Source: Gemmatimonadota bacterium (GTDB lineage Bacteria > Gemmatimonadota > Gemmatimonadetes > Palauibacterales > Palauibacteraceae). Taken from it: a stretch of DNA of 64,000 bases. The first letter of the stretch is position 1, and every line of letters starts with the position of its first letter. The notes beneath the pieces were generated by a model. That model did not search any database, was not told the DNA's origin, and worked only from the letters and a program-made list of their open reading frames with translations. The stretch is from positions 1 through 64,000 of the forward strand of contig JAJEEM010000019.1 in the NCBI GenBank assembly GCA_022820995.1. The letters are read 5' to 3'. Positions 16,059-25,426 of the stretch are shown piece by piece. Made by a program: the position numbers and the translations under genes.

Positions 16059-18394
16059 AGCAACCTATGGCGTCGCTGCGCATGTCGTCCCCACGCAGGC
16101 CGCGCGGACGGGCGGGGCGCGCCGGCCGGCTCGCGCGCGCCGTGTTCGGCGGCGTGGTGGCGGCCGCATGCGCGGCTCCGGGGCTCACGGCCCAGGCCGG
16201 GGGCGCGGAGGCCGTCGACGTGGAGGCGCTCCGGCCCCGCGCTCCGGTACCGATCACCCGCATCTCCGAGGCGATCGAGGTGGACGGGGTCGTGAACGAG
16301 CCCGTGTGGGACACGATCGACCCGGTCCCGCTCTTCATCATGTCGCCCGTCCACGGCGGGGAGCAGACCGAGCGCACCGAGATTCGTCTCGCGCACGATG
16401 ACCGGTACCTCTACGTCTCCGGACGAATGTACGACTCGAATCCGGACGGGATCCGGGTCAACACGTTCTACCGCGACATCTACAGCGGAGACGACCTGTT
16501 GTCGTTCGTCGTCGACAGCTACAACGACTACGAGACCGCCCTCTGGTTCGGCGCCAACCCCGCGGGCGTCCGCTACGACCGCTCCGTCTCCAACGACGCC
16601 GAATTCACGGGCGACCTCCCTCCGTTCAACCAGGACTGGAACGCGCACTGGGACGTCATCACGACGCGAAACGGCGAGGGATGGTTCGCCGAGTTTCGCA
16701 TTCCGTTCTCGACCCTGGGTTTCCAGGCGCAGGGCGATGAAGTGACGATGGGAATCACCATCTATCGCTACATCAGCCGGAAGAACGAGCGCCAGGTGTA
16801 CCCGCCGATCGGGCGGGAATGGGGCCGGCTGGCGTTCATGAAGCCTTCGCAGACGCAGCGCATGACGTTGCGGGAGGTGCGCCCCGCGTCGCCGGTCCAC
16901 GTGACGCCGTACGTGCTGGGAGGCCTGAGCCAGACGCCGGTGCTGCGGGAGCCCGCCGACGCGGCCGCCTTCTGGGCCACGGACCGGGACCGGACCGCGG
17001 AACCGGGGGTCGATCTCAAGTATTCGCCTTCATCCAACCTGGCCATCGACGTGACGGTCAACACGGACTTCGCGCAGGTGGAGGCGGACGACCAGCAGAT
17101 CAACCTCACCCGGTTCTCACTCTTCTTCCCGGAGAAACGCCAGTTCTTCCAGGAACGGTCCTCGACCTTCGATTTCGGAACCGGCGGCTTCACCGACCGC
17201 GTGTTCTTCAGCCGCAGGGTCGGTCTCGAGGGCGGAGAACTCGTTCGGATCTACGGGGGCGCCCGCGTCGTCGGCCGCCTCGGAGGGCTGGACTACGGGG
17301 TTCTGAACATGCAGACGGCTCCCGCCGGCGGCCGTTCGGGCGAGAACGTGGGTGTGATGCGGGTGAAGCAGCAGGTACTCAATCCGTATTCGTTCGTCGG
17401 CGGGATCCTGGCGACGCGCCTCGGGGCGAACGGGGAAGACAACATCGCCTACGGCGTGGATGCGCAGATCCGTCCCCTCGGCAACGAGTGGGTGACGCTG
17501 ACGTGGGCGCAGACCTTCGACGAGGCGGTGAACGAGAGGAATCCGCTCGACGCGGGCCTGTTCCGCGCCCGCTGGGAGCGGCGGACGGACCGCGGCCTGT
17601 CGTACAACGTCTACTACCGAAGAGTCGGGCCCGACTACACGCCTCGGCTCGGCTTCCAGCTGCGCCGCGACTTCACGCTCTTCGGCGGCGAGGTCGGCCA
17701 CACCTGGCTCCAGGGGCCGAGCGCCTCGCTGAACACCGTGACGCTGGCGGTGCTGGGCGAAAACTACTACCGGAACGCCGACATCACGCCGGAATCGCGA
17801 TCGATCCGCCCGGAAGTGGAATTCGCCTTCAAGTCGGGTTCGAGCATCACCGTCTATTCGAACACCCAGTTCGAGGACATCCGAACCCCGTTCCGAATCA
17901 CCGGCCTGTCGATCCCGACGGGCGCATACTGGTTCCAGGAGGCGGGCATCGACTGGATGCTGCCTCGCGCCGCGATCTTCCGGGGCGACATCCGGGCGAG
18001 CGTGGGGAGCTTCTATGACGGGCGGCGTGTCGGCCTGATCTTCAACCCTACCTGGAGCGCGTCCCGCTACCTGGAGATCGGCGGCGGGTACGAGGTCAAC
18101 CGGATCGAGTTCCCGGACCGGGGAGAGGCCGCCACGACCCAACTCGGCCGCGTGAAACTGTCTTTCGCCCTGAATCGGAGCATCTCGCTGAGCACGTTCG
18201 CGCAGTACAACAACCTCGACAAGCGGACGAGCATCAACGCCCGCTTCCGCTACCACTTCCGGGAGGGCACGGATCTCTGGATCGTGTACAACGAGGGGCT
18301 GAACTTCGAACGCGACCGGGGATTCGATCCGAGGCTGCCGTGGTCGGCCGGGCGGAACGTCATGATCAAGTACTCCCACACCTTCAGCTGGTAG
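16055..18394 (+). CDS. DUF5916 outer-membrane protein, copy 1
   Basis: 779 aa from the ATG overlapping the methyltransferase stop; the longer upstream frame is a shadow. The long basic n-region and an Ala-rich core end near LTAQA, a probable signal peptide. Residues about 70-260 look like a CBM9-like beta-sandwich (VDGVVNEPVWD, RTEIRLAHDDRYLYVSGRMYD, WNAHWDV, IPFSTLGFQ). From about 310 to the end lies a DUF5916 beta-barrel with FFPEKRQFFQER and LVRIYGGARVVGRLGG, ending in an aromatic residue (HTFSW) as Bam substrates do. The function is unknown; barrel plus carbohydrate-like module suggests binding or uptake. It is the first of three tandem paralogues. Confidence 0.85.
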   Translation: MKQPMASLRMSSPRRPRGRAGRAGRLARAVFGGVVAAACAAPGLTAQAGGAEAVDVEALRPRAPVPITRISEAIEVDGVVNEPVWDTIDPVPLFIMSPVHGGEQTERTEIRLAHDDRYLYVSGRMYDSNPDGIRVNTFYRDIYSGDDLLSFVVDSYNDYETALWFGANPAGVRYDRSVSNDAEFTGDLPPFNQDWNAHWDVITTRNGEGWFAEFRIPFSTLGFQAQGDEVTMGITIYRYISRKNERQVYPPIGREWGRLAFMKPSQTQRMTLREVRPASPVHVTPYVLGGLSQTPVLREPADAAAFWATDRDRTAEPGVDLKYSPSSNLAIDVTVNTDFAQVEADDQQINLTRFSLFFPEKRQFFQERSSTFDFGTGGFTDRVFFSRRVGLEGGELVRIYGGARVVGRLGGLDYGVLNMQTAPAGGRSGENVGVMRVKQQVLNPYSFVGGILATRLGANGEDNIAYGVDAQIRPLGNEWVTLTWAQTFDEAVNERNPLDAGLFRARWERRTDRGLSYNVYYRRVGPDYTPRLGFQLRRDFTLFGGEVGHTWLQGPSASLNTVTLAVLGENYYRNADITPESRSIRPEVEFAFKSGSSITVYSNTQFEDIRTPFRITGLSIPTGAYWFQEAGIDWMLPRAAIFRGDIRASVGSFYDGRRVGLIFNPTWSASRYLEIGGGYEVNRIEFPDRGEAATTQLGRVKLSFALNRSISLSTFAQYNNLDKRTSINARFRYHFREGTDLWIVYNEGLNFERDRGFDPRLPWSAGRNVMIKYSHTFSW

Positions 18395-18446
18395 GGCGGG
18401 GCGCCGCGCCCTCCGCGGCCCGGATTGAACTCTCGGGCTCCCCGAG

Positions 18447-20798
18447 GTGTTCTCTTCGGCGAGCAGGCCTCCCGATACCACTCACGACCCCCGGTGCACG
18501 CCGTTGACCCACATCGGCCCTGGATGTCAGCGACTCGCGGCTTCGTGCGCGTGGATCGTGCCCGTGTGTCTGCTCGCGGCGCCCGGGCTTTCCGCGCAGG
18601 CCGGAATCTCGGACGAGGTCGATGCCGCCGCGTTCCGGTCGCCGGTCCCGGTGCCCATCGCACGGCTCACCGGGGAGATCGACGTCGACGGCGTGGTCGA
18701 CGAGCCGGCCTGGGACGCGGTCGAGCCGCTCCCGATGTTCATGTGGGCCCCCGACCACGGCGGCGAGATGACGGAGCGGACCGAGGTCCGGATCGCGCAC
18801 GACGACGAGTTCCTCTACCTCTCCGGACGGATGTACGACTCGAACCCCGGCGGCATCCGTTCGAACACCTTTTACCGGGACGCGTTCAGCGGCGACGATC
18901 TCCTCTCGTTCGTAATCGACAGCTACAACGACTACGAGACGGGACTGTGGTTCGGGACCACGCCCGCCGGCGTCCGCCAGGACCGCTCGCTCTCCAACGA
19001 CGGCGACTTCACGGGCGACGTGATGCCGTTCAACGCGGACTGGAACGCGCATTGGCACGTCGTGACCTCGCGAGACGACGAGGGGTGGTCCGCCGAATAC
19101 CAGATCCCGTTCTCCACGCTTGGATTCCAGGCGCAGGGGGACGAGGTGACGATGGGGATCATCGTCTACCGCTTCATCGCCCGGAAGAACGAGCGCCACG
19201 TCTTCCCGTTCATCGGCCGCGAATGGGGGCAGGGGGGCTTCCTCAAGCCGTCGCAGGGCCAGCGGATGACGCTGCGCGGCGTGCGCCCGACGACGCCGGC
19301 CTACGTGACCCCGTACCTGCTCGGAGGCCTGAGCCGAACCCCGGTCCTCCGTGAACCGGCCGACGCCGCCTCCTTCTGGGGGACGGAGCGCGACCAGGTC
19401 GCGGAGCCGGGCCTCGACCTCAAGTATTCGCCCTCGTCGAACCTGGCGATCGATCTCACCGTCAACACCGATTTCGCGCAGGTCGAGGCGGACGACCAGC
19501 AGGTGAACCTCACCCGGTTCTCGCTCTTCTTCCCCGAGAAGCGTCAGTTCTTCCAGGAGCGCTCCTCGACCTTCGACTTCGGGACGGGAGGGTTCACCGA
19601 CCGCGTCTTCTTCAGTCGCCGCATCGGGCTCGAAGGGGGTGAACTCGTCCGCATCTACGGGGGCGCGAGGGTGGTCGGCCGGCTCGGCGGCCTGGACTTC
19701 GGGGTTCTCAACATGCAGACGGCGCCGGCCGCGGGCCGGGCGGGCGAGAACATGGGGGTCATGCGCCTCAAGCAGCAGGTGCTCAACCCGTATTCCTTCG
19801 TCGGGGGGATCCTCACGACCCGCTACGGCTCCAACGGTCGGAACAACGCGGCCTACGGCCTCGACTCGCAGTTGCGCCTGTTCGGAGACGAGTACCTCAC
19901 GGTGACCTGGGCGCAGACGCAGGACGAGGTGGTCCGGGAGCGCAACGCGCTCGACGCGAGCCTCGTGCGGGCGCGCTGGGAGCGGCGGACGGACCGAGGG
20001 GTCTCGTACAACCTCTCCTATCGGCGCGTGGGTCCGGACTACCTGCCGCGCCTCGGCTTTCAGCTGCGGAACGACTTCACGCTCGTCGGCGGCGAGTTCG
20101 CCCATACCTGGCTGAGAGGGGCGGACGCGAGCCTGAACGCGATCACGCTGGCGGTGAGGGGCGAGAACTACCAGCGCAACGTCGACCTCACCCTCGAATC
20201 GCGCTCGATCCGTCCCGAGGTGCGGCTCGAATTCAAGTCCACCGCGATGATCATGGCCTACTCGAACTCGCAGATCGAGGACCTGCGGACCCCGTTCCGG
20301 ATCGGGGATGTGTCGATCGCGCCGGGCGAATACCGGTTCACGGAGGCCGGTATCGACTGGATGCTGCCGCGCACGACGATCTTTCGCGGCGACATCAGGA
20401 CGACGGCGGGGAGCTTCTACGACGGGCGGCGGGTGGGTCTCATCCTCAACCCCACGTGGACCGTCTCCCGCTACCTGGAGGTCGTCGCCGGCTACGAGGT
20501 GAACCGGCTCGAGTTTGCCGACCGGGGCGAGGCGACGACGACGCACCTCGGCCGGCTGCGGCTGAACTTCGCCTTCAACACGCATCTCTCGTTCAGCGCC
20601 TTCGCGCAGTACAACAATCTCGACGACCGGACGAGCATCAACGCGCGCTTCCGTTACCACTTCAGGGAGGGCACGGACCTCTGGATTGTGTATAATGAAG
20701 GGTTGAACTTCGAACGGGACCGGGGATTCGATCCGAGGCTGCCGTGGTCGGCGGGACGAAACATCATGATCAAGTATTCCCACACCTTCATATGGTGA
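18447..20798 (+). CDS. DUF5916 outer-membrane protein, copy 2
   Basis: 783 aa from GTG 18447; an in-frame TTG at 18504 would give a more normal signal peptide ending near LSAQA and is perhaps the real start. The layout matches copy 1: CBM9-like sandwich (VDGVVDEPAWD, RTEVRIAHDDEFLYLSGRMYD), then the barrel with FFPEKRQFFQER, LVRIYGGARVVGRLGG and a terminal aromatic residue (HTFIW). Separated by 52 bases from copy 1 and overlapping copy 3 by seven. It is predicted to reach the outer membrane through the Bam machinery encoded in the - strand block. The ligand is unknown. Confidence 0.85.
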   Translation: MFSSASRPPDTTHDPRCTPLTHIGPGCQRLAASCAWIVPVCLLAAPGLSAQAGISDEVDAAAFRSPVPVPIARLTGEIDVDGVVDEPAWDAVEPLPMFMWAPDHGGEMTERTEVRIAHDDEFLYLSGRMYDSNPGGIRSNTFYRDAFSGDDLLSFVIDSYNDYETGLWFGTTPAGVRQDRSLSNDGDFTGDVMPFNADWNAHWHVVTSRDDEGWSAEYQIPFSTLGFQAQGDEVTMGIIVYRFIARKNERHVFPFIGREWGQGGFLKPSQGQRMTLRGVRPTTPAYVTPYLLGGLSRTPVLREPADAASFWGTERDQVAEPGLDLKYSPSSNLAIDLTVNTDFAQVEADDQQVNLTRFSLFFPEKRQFFQERSSTFDFGTGGFTDRVFFSRRIGLEGGELVRIYGGARVVGRLGGLDFGVLNMQTAPAAGRAGENMGVMRLKQQVLNPYSFVGGILTTRYGSNGRNNAAYGLDSQLRLFGDEYLTVTWAQTQDEVVRERNALDASLVRARWERRTDRGVSYNLSYRRVGPDYLPRLGFQLRNDFTLVGGEFAHTWLRGADASLNAITLAVRGENYQRNVDLTLESRSIRPEVRLEFKSTAMIMAYSNSQIEDLRTPFRIGDVSIAPGEYRFTEAGIDWMLPRTTIFRGDIRTTAGSFYDGRRVGLILNPTWTVSRYLEVVAGYEVNRLEFADRGEATTTHLGRLRLNFAFNTHLSFSAFAQYNNLDDRTSINARFRYHFREGTDLWIVYNEGLNFERDRGFDPRLPWSAGRNIMIKYSHTFIW

Positions 20799-23044
20799 AG
20801 CCGCGCGCGACCCTGTGGCTGTGCGCGACCCTCGCGGCGGTGGCGCCGGGGGCTGCGGCCGCGCAGGACGGCGGGCGGGGGAAGCCCTCCGTGCCTCTCC
20901 ACCGGCTCGAGGGCCACGGCCACGTCCACCTCGACGGCTTCGTCGACGAGCCCGCCTGGGACGACATCGAACCGGTGCCGCTCGTCGTGTACTCGCCGAC
21001 GTACGGCGGCGAACCCACCGAGGAGACGGAGATCCGGATCGCCTACGACGAGCGGTACCTGTACGTCTCCGGGCAGCTGTTCGACTCCGACCTCGGCGGG
21101 ATCCGGGCGAACAGCTTCGTCCGCGACGGGTTCAGCGGCGACGACCAGTTCTCGGTCGTAATCGACAGCTACAACGACCACGAAACGGCGGTGGCCTTCG
21201 TGGTGAACCCCAACGGCGCGCGATCGGACCGGGCGGTGTGGGGCGACGCCGAGTGGACCGCGGGCACGCGACCCTTCAACAGCGACTGGAACGCGCACTG
21301 GGATGCCGCGGTCCAGCGGACGAGCGACGGGTGGTCGGCGGAAATCCGCATCCCGTTCTCCACGCTGGGGTTCCAGAACACGGGCGGGGAAGTGACGATG
21401 GGACTCTCCGTCTACCGCTCGATTTCGCGGAAGAACGAGCGCCACGTCTATCCGGACATCTCTCCCGAGTATGGGTTCTTCGGCTTCGGCAAGCCATCGC
21501 TGGCGCAGCGGGTCACCCTGAGGGACGTCAACCGCACGAACCCGATTTACGTGACGCCGTACCTCCTCGGCGGCATGACGCAGATCCCGACCCTGCGCGA
21601 ACCGCCCGACGTGGCGGCGTACTGGGAGACGACGGACGACCCCACCGGAGAGCCGGGGTTCGACTTCAAGTATTCGCCGTCATCGAACCTGTCGATCGAC
21701 CTCACCGCCAATACGGACTTCGCCCAGGTGGAGGCGGACGACCAGCAGATCAACCTCACGCGATTCCCCCTCTTCTTCCCGGAGAAGCGGCAGTTCTTCC
21801 AGGAACGCTCGGCCACCTTCGACTTCGCGACCGGCGGGGTCACGGACCGGGTCTTCTTCAGCCGCCGGATAGGGCTCGATCGCGGCGAACTCGTCCGCAT
21901 CTACGGGGGGGCGCGCGTGGTGGGGCGGGCCGGCGGGCTCGACTTCGGGATGCTGAACATGCAGACGGCCCCCAGCGTGGGACGGCCGGGGGAGAACATG
22001 GGCGTGCTGCGGCTCAAGCAGCAGGTCTTCAATCAGAATTCTTCGGTCGGCGGGATCGTCACGACGCGCGTCGACGCGTACGGCAAGACGAACGTAGCCT
22101 ACGGCGCGGACGGCGAGGTCCGGGTGTTCGGGGACGAGTACCTGACGCTGCGGTGGGCCCAGTCTTTCGATGACGACGTGGCGGAACGCAACCCGCTCGA
22201 CGCCGGCACCTTCTTTGCGCAGTTCGAGCGCAGAAGGCAGGAGGGGTTCGCCTACAGTGCGCAATATCGCCGCGTGGGAGGCGACTACCTGCCGCGCCTC
22301 GGCTTCCAACTGCGGAACGAGTTCACGCTCTTCGGGGGATCGGCCGGGTATTCCTGGTTCATGGGCGCCGACTCGAAGCTGCGCGCCGTGACGGTCAGCA
22401 GCGAGACGCAGCACTTCTACCGAAACGTGGATCTCACGCCGGAGTCACGGGTTATCGCCCCTCAGGTGATGATCGGCATGAAGTCCGGAACCTTCATGAC
22501 GCTCACATCCCGTTCGAGCTTCGAGAGCATCCGGGAGCCGTTCGGGATCGCGGGATTGACGGTCGATCCCGGCGAATACTGGTTCCACGAAGCCGAAGCC
22601 TCGCTCCGGCTCTCCCGCGGAGGCCTCGTGCGGGGGGAGATCGGCGGCTCGGCCGGGAGCTTCTACGACGGCCGCCGCGTGAGCCTTCGCCTGAGCCCGG
22701 CGCTGAATCTCTCCCGCCACTTCGAGCTTCGCCCGAGCTACAACATCAACCGCTTCGAGTTGCCGGGCCGGGATTTCCTGACGACGCACCTCGCGAGAAT
22801 CAATCTGGACTTCGCCCTCGACACGCACCTCTCGCTGAGCACCCTGGCGCAGTACAACTCCACGACGGACCAGGTGAGCGTGAACGCCCGCTTCCGCTAC
22901 CACTTCCGGGAGGGCGTCGACCTGTGGGTGGTCTACAACGAAGGCTACTTCATGGACCGCACGAACGGGGGCGTGGACCCGCGGCTGCCGTTATCGTCGG
23001 GCAGGGCGCTGATGGTGAAGTACTCCCACACCCTCACCCTCTAG
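20792..23044 (+). CDS. DUF5916 outer-membrane protein, copy 3
   Basis: 750 aa; ATG 20792 lies in the last bases of copy 2 (7-base overlap) and gives a clean signal peptide (short KPR n-region, cleavage near GAAAA). It shares the CBM9-like start (LDGFVDEPAWDD), RRIGLDRGELVRIYGGAR and the barrel, but is clearly diverged: GGMTQIPTLREP instead of GGLSRTPVLREP, and HTLTL at the end in place of a terminal Trp. Ends the + strand block; the next gene is convergent, 30 bases away. Confidence 0.85.
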   Translation: MVKPRATLWLCATLAAVAPGAAAAQDGGRGKPSVPLHRLEGHGHVHLDGFVDEPAWDDIEPVPLVVYSPTYGGEPTEETEIRIAYDERYLYVSGQLFDSDLGGIRANSFVRDGFSGDDQFSVVIDSYNDHETAVAFVVNPNGARSDRAVWGDAEWTAGTRPFNSDWNAHWDAAVQRTSDGWSAEIRIPFSTLGFQNTGGEVTMGLSVYRSISRKNERHVYPDISPEYGFFGFGKPSLAQRVTLRDVNRTNPIYVTPYLLGGMTQIPTLREPPDVAAYWETTDDPTGEPGFDFKYSPSSNLSIDLTANTDFAQVEADDQQINLTRFPLFFPEKRQFFQERSATFDFATGGVTDRVFFSRRIGLDRGELVRIYGGARVVGRAGGLDFGMLNMQTAPSVGRPGENMGVLRLKQQVFNQNSSVGGIVTTRVDAYGKTNVAYGADGEVRVFGDEYLTLRWAQSFDDDVAERNPLDAGTFFAQFERRRQEGFAYSAQYRRVGGDYLPRLGFQLRNEFTLFGGSAGYSWFMGADSKLRAVTVSSETQHFYRNVDLTPESRVIAPQVMIGMKSGTFMTLTSRSSFESIREPFGIAGLTVDPGEYWFHEAEASLRLSRGGLVRGEIGGSAGSFYDGRRVSLRLSPALNLSRHFELRPSYNINRFELPGRDFLTTHLARINLDFALDTHLSLSTLAQYNSTTDQVSVNARFRYHFREGVDLWVVYNEGYFMDRTNGGVDPRLPLSSGRALMVKYSHTLTL

Positions 23045-23074
23045 CAGCCGTGGAGAAACGCCGCGCCGGCGCGG

Positions 23075-23590
23075 TCAGGGCTCGCCGGAACGGTGTTCGC
23101 CGGATGATCCACGAATCTGCTCGATAAGTCGCATGATGCCGTCGGGTTCCTCGTTTTGGCTCTCGAGATCCTGCGCGATCCGCTCCAGGATCGGGATGGC
23201 ACGGGATTCACGGAAGTCGCCCAGTTGTCGGGCCACGAGTCCGAGGATGGAGGCGCCGAAGAACGGGTAATGGTCTCGAGTGGGTGCCGGGTCGGCCAGC
23301 AGGCGAAGAAGATGTTGGCGGATCTCCTCCGTATCGGGCGATTCCACCCACACCTCACGGGCCGATTCGGCGCCTCTCGCGACGAATACGGGCCCGATGG
23401 GAATGGGCTCGCGGCGGTGTAGCCGGTACGGGTGGTTGCTGCAATAGGTGTAGAACGGATCGCGGATCGGGAGGTCCCGTATCTCGCAGTGACTCGGGAT
23501 CGACCGGTCATGGTTCCCGCTGCCTTTCCTGCCGCCGTTCGCCCGGTTGAACCAGCACGTGCCGCAGCAATCCGACCCTCCGTTGGGCAT
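23075..23590 (-). CDS. Cys-rich small protein with HEAT-like tail, conserved hypothetical
   Basis: 171 aa, ATG with AGGAGG seven bases upstream, a strong ribosome site. The N-terminus MPNGGSDCCGTCWFN, then further Cys residues at about 35 and 50, look like a metal-binding module; I remember this opening from hypothetical proteins of several phyla, but cannot search. Residues about 80-165 are helical (EEIRQHLLRLLAD, FGASILGLVARQLGD, RAIPILERIAQD), HEAT-repeat style. It stands alone at the end of the - block, preceded by an AT-rich spacer that probably holds its promoter. The function is unknown. Confidence 0.7.
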   Translation of the reverse strand: MPNGGSDCCGTCWFNRANGGRKGSGNHDRSIPSHCEIRDLPIRDPFYTYCSNHPYRLHRREPIPIGPVFVARGAESAREVWVESPDTEEIRQHLLRLLADPAPTRDHYPFFGASILGLVARQLGDFRESRAIPILERIAQDLESQNEEPDGIMRLIEQIRGSSGEHRSGEP

Positions 23591-23657
23591 CGCCGTCCTC
23601 CTCGAGGTTCATTCCTACGGGAAGCGAGACGGAAAGATACGCGGAAGGTCACATCGC

Positions 23658-23700
23658 AGCCTGTAAGTTTACATAATATATCTTATGCGCCATTGCGGAC
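23658..23700. promoter_or_regulatory. AT-rich island, candidate promoter of the Cys-rich gene
   Basis: The 138-base spacer 23591-23728 contains a short AT-rich run, very unusual in this window. Bases 23672-23687 form an imperfect palindrome with CATAA and TTATG arms, and ACCGT/ACGGT arms lie just to the right. On the - strand, TATATT and TAAACT are -10-like hexamers about 80-90 bases before the 23590 start. I cannot find a convincing -35. Confidence 0.35.
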
Positions 23701-23728
23701 CGTACGGACGGTGGTGCGGGAGTGGGGG

Positions 23729-24424
23729 TCAGCCGCTGCCTGCGAGTTGCGCCTTGATCTCCCCGAGCCGGAGGCGGTAGACGCCCGCTTCCACCGGGTC
23801 CTCCCCGGCGGCTTCCTCCGCGATGGCGGCGAAGATCGTCTCGGCTTCCTCGAGACGGCCGAGCGACGCGAGGATTCTCGCCGCGGAAGCGCGAGCCTCG
23901 CGGCGCTGGAAGGCGAAACGCGCCGACTCACCCAGGGCTTCCCACGTCGCGAGCGCGGTCTCCGCGTCTCCGGACGCTTCCTGGGCCGCCGCGAGGAGCG
24001 CACGGGCGGCGAGTCCGACCGGACGGTCCGGCGCCTCCGTGATCGTGCTCGCGACCCGGGCAGCCTCCACGGACCGCTCCGTGTCGAGATAGGTCCTGGC
24101 GAGGAGGAGCCGGCCTTCGTTCGCCGCTGCCACGCCGTCGAACCGGTCGACGTAGGCTTCCAGGTCGGCGATGAGCATTTCGGGATCGGTCGCGGTCATC
24201 CGCAGCGTTGCGAGTTCGTTCGCCGCCTGCTCGCGCACCGAAGCCTGGAAGTTCGTGTAATACACGATGCCGACGACGACCATCGCGATGCCGGCGGCCC
24301 CGACCAGCACCGCCCGCATGTTCCTGTTGACCCAGGTCGCCAGACGGAACGTGGACCGGACGAAAGCGTCCTGCCGACCGTCCCCTCCCTCTGGTGTCTT
24401 GCCGCTGGCGAGCGCGTCCGCCAT
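23729..24424 (-). CDS. Membrane-anchored TPR protein, YfgM-like
   Basis: 231 aa. A hydrophilic N-terminus is followed by one TM helix at about 37-55 (AVLVGAAGIAMVVVGIVYY), then a helical region of TPR-like pairs (EGRLLLARTYLDTERSVEAARVA, ARALLAAAQEASGDAETALA, ASLGRLEEAETIFAAIAEE). This is the layout of YfgM, an ancillary periplasmic protein of the Sec translocon in gamma-proteobacteria. The family link is by layout only. It lies 90 bases after popT and may be transcribed with it or from its own start. Confidence 0.6.
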   Translation of the reverse strand: MADALASGKTPEGGDGRQDAFVRSTFRLATWVNRNMRAVLVGAAGIAMVVVGIVYYTNFQASVREQAANELATLRMTATDPEMLIADLEAYVDRFDGVAAANEGRLLLARTYLDTERSVEAARVASTITEAPDRPVGLAARALLAAAQEASGDAETALATWEALGESARFAFQRREARASAARILASLGRLEEAETIFAAIAEEAAGEDPVEAGVYRLRLGEIKAQLAGSG

Positions 24425-24514
24425 CTCCCGTTCCCTCCTCGTTTCCTGCCCGGTTGTTGAACGGCGTGGAAGCTACCGGGCCCGGTGGATCGCCGCTACT
24501 ACACTAGCATTCCG

Positions 24515-25426
24515 TCACGGGCGGCCGGGGCCGCGCGGGCCGGCGATGCGCTCGACGGCGAGGACGGCCGCCGCCCCGAGGAGCGCCAGCGCCACCGCCG
24601 GCCCGATTTCACCGGCGCCCTCGGGCCAGCGGTTCGCCAGCAGCCACTCGATGCGGCCATCGCTGTGCGTGTACAGCTCCCGGATTCGCGTCTTCCACGG
24701 CCACAGCGCGTTGAGAGAGCCGACGAGAAACCCCGTGAGCACGGCCAGCGTGGGCGTCCGGTGACGCGCGAGGAGGCGGCGCAGGACGCGGCTGAACGCG
24801 AGCAGGCCGGCGACGATCCCGAGACTCACGAACGCGAGCCGGACGAAGTCGAGGCTGTGGAGCGCCGCGATCACGGGTGCGTACGCGCCCAGGAGGAGAA
24901 GGATGAAGGCGCCGGAGATGCCGGGCAGGACCATGGCGCAAGCCGCCACGGCCGCGGCCGCCGCGAGAAAGAGGGGCGCGTCGGACCGGACGAGCGGGGG
25001 CAGCGACGTGATGACGGCGGCGAGTACGGCCCCCGCGGCGGCAAGGGCCCAGATGCCGGCCCGGCGATCCGCGACGCGCCGCCCGACGAGCAGCACGGAC
25101 GCCGCCACCAGGCCGAAGAAGAAAGCCCACAGCTCCACGGGCCGGTTCGCGAGCAGCCAGTGCAGCAACCCGGCGAAGGCGAACACGCTCGTGCCGATGC
25201 CGGCGAGCAGGACGGCGAGGAAGCCCAGGTTGCCCGCCTGCCAGGCGCCGCGCACCCCCCCCTCCCGCAAGGCCCCGAGCAGGCGGCGGTCGAGACCCGC
25301 GATCGTCGCGACGAGTTCGTCGTAGATGCCCGAGATGAAGGCGATCGTCCCGCCGGAGACCCCGGGCACGAGATCCGCCAGCCCCATGGCGAGGCCCCTC
25401 GCGTACACCCCGGCCCAGGCTCTCAC
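24515..25426 (-). CDS. popT: DUF368 protein, undecaprenyl-phosphate translocase family
   Basis: 303 aa with about 8-9 TM helices and the DUF368 signature GLADLVPGVSGGTIAFISGIY at the N-terminus, mirrored by MVLPGISGAFILLLLGAY in the second half. DUF368 proteins (PopT) recycle undecaprenyl phosphate to the inner face of the membrane. The GTG start overlaps the pcm stop (GTGA). Its role fits the window, where MurJ and several polyprenyl-phosphate glycosyltransferases all consume the carrier. The symbol follows the family; orthology is not proven. Confidence 0.8.
   Translation of the reverse strand: MRAWAGVYARGLAMGLADLVPGVSGGTIAFISGIYDELVATIAGLDRRLLGALREGGVRGAWQAGNLGFLAVLLAGIGTSVFAFAGLLHWLLANRPVELWAFFFGLVAASVLLVGRRVADRRAGIWALAAAGAVLAAVITSLPPLVRSDAPLFLAAAAAVAACAMVLPGISGAFILLLLGAYAPVIAALHSLDFVRLAFVSLGIVAGLLAFSRVLRRLLARHRTPTLAVLTGFLVGSLNALWPWKTRIRELYTHSDGRIEWLLANRWPEGAGEIGPAVALALLGAAAVLAVERIAGPRGPGRP

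Larger units (their letters stand above)
16055..23044 (+). repeat. Three tandem DUF5916 paralogues
   Basis: The genes at 16055, 18447 and 20792 code proteins of the same layout with long identical segments; the barrel block FFPEKRQFFQERS occurs in all three. Copies 1 and 2 are almost identical at the C-terminus (GLNFERDRGFDPRLPWSAG in both). Copy 3 is more diverged and ends in Leu. The pattern fits one older and one more recent duplication. Confidence 0.88.

Noticed and set aside
23061-23074. Perfect 14-bp palindrome at the convergent junction
   Set aside because: It lacks a loop and a T-run and the sequence is pure G+C, where such palindromes arise by chance; I do not call it a terminator.
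23041-23652. 203-codon frame overlapping the Cys-rich gene on the same strand
   Set aside because: Arg/Ser/Thr-rich shadow. The other frame has the strong RBS and the Cys motif.
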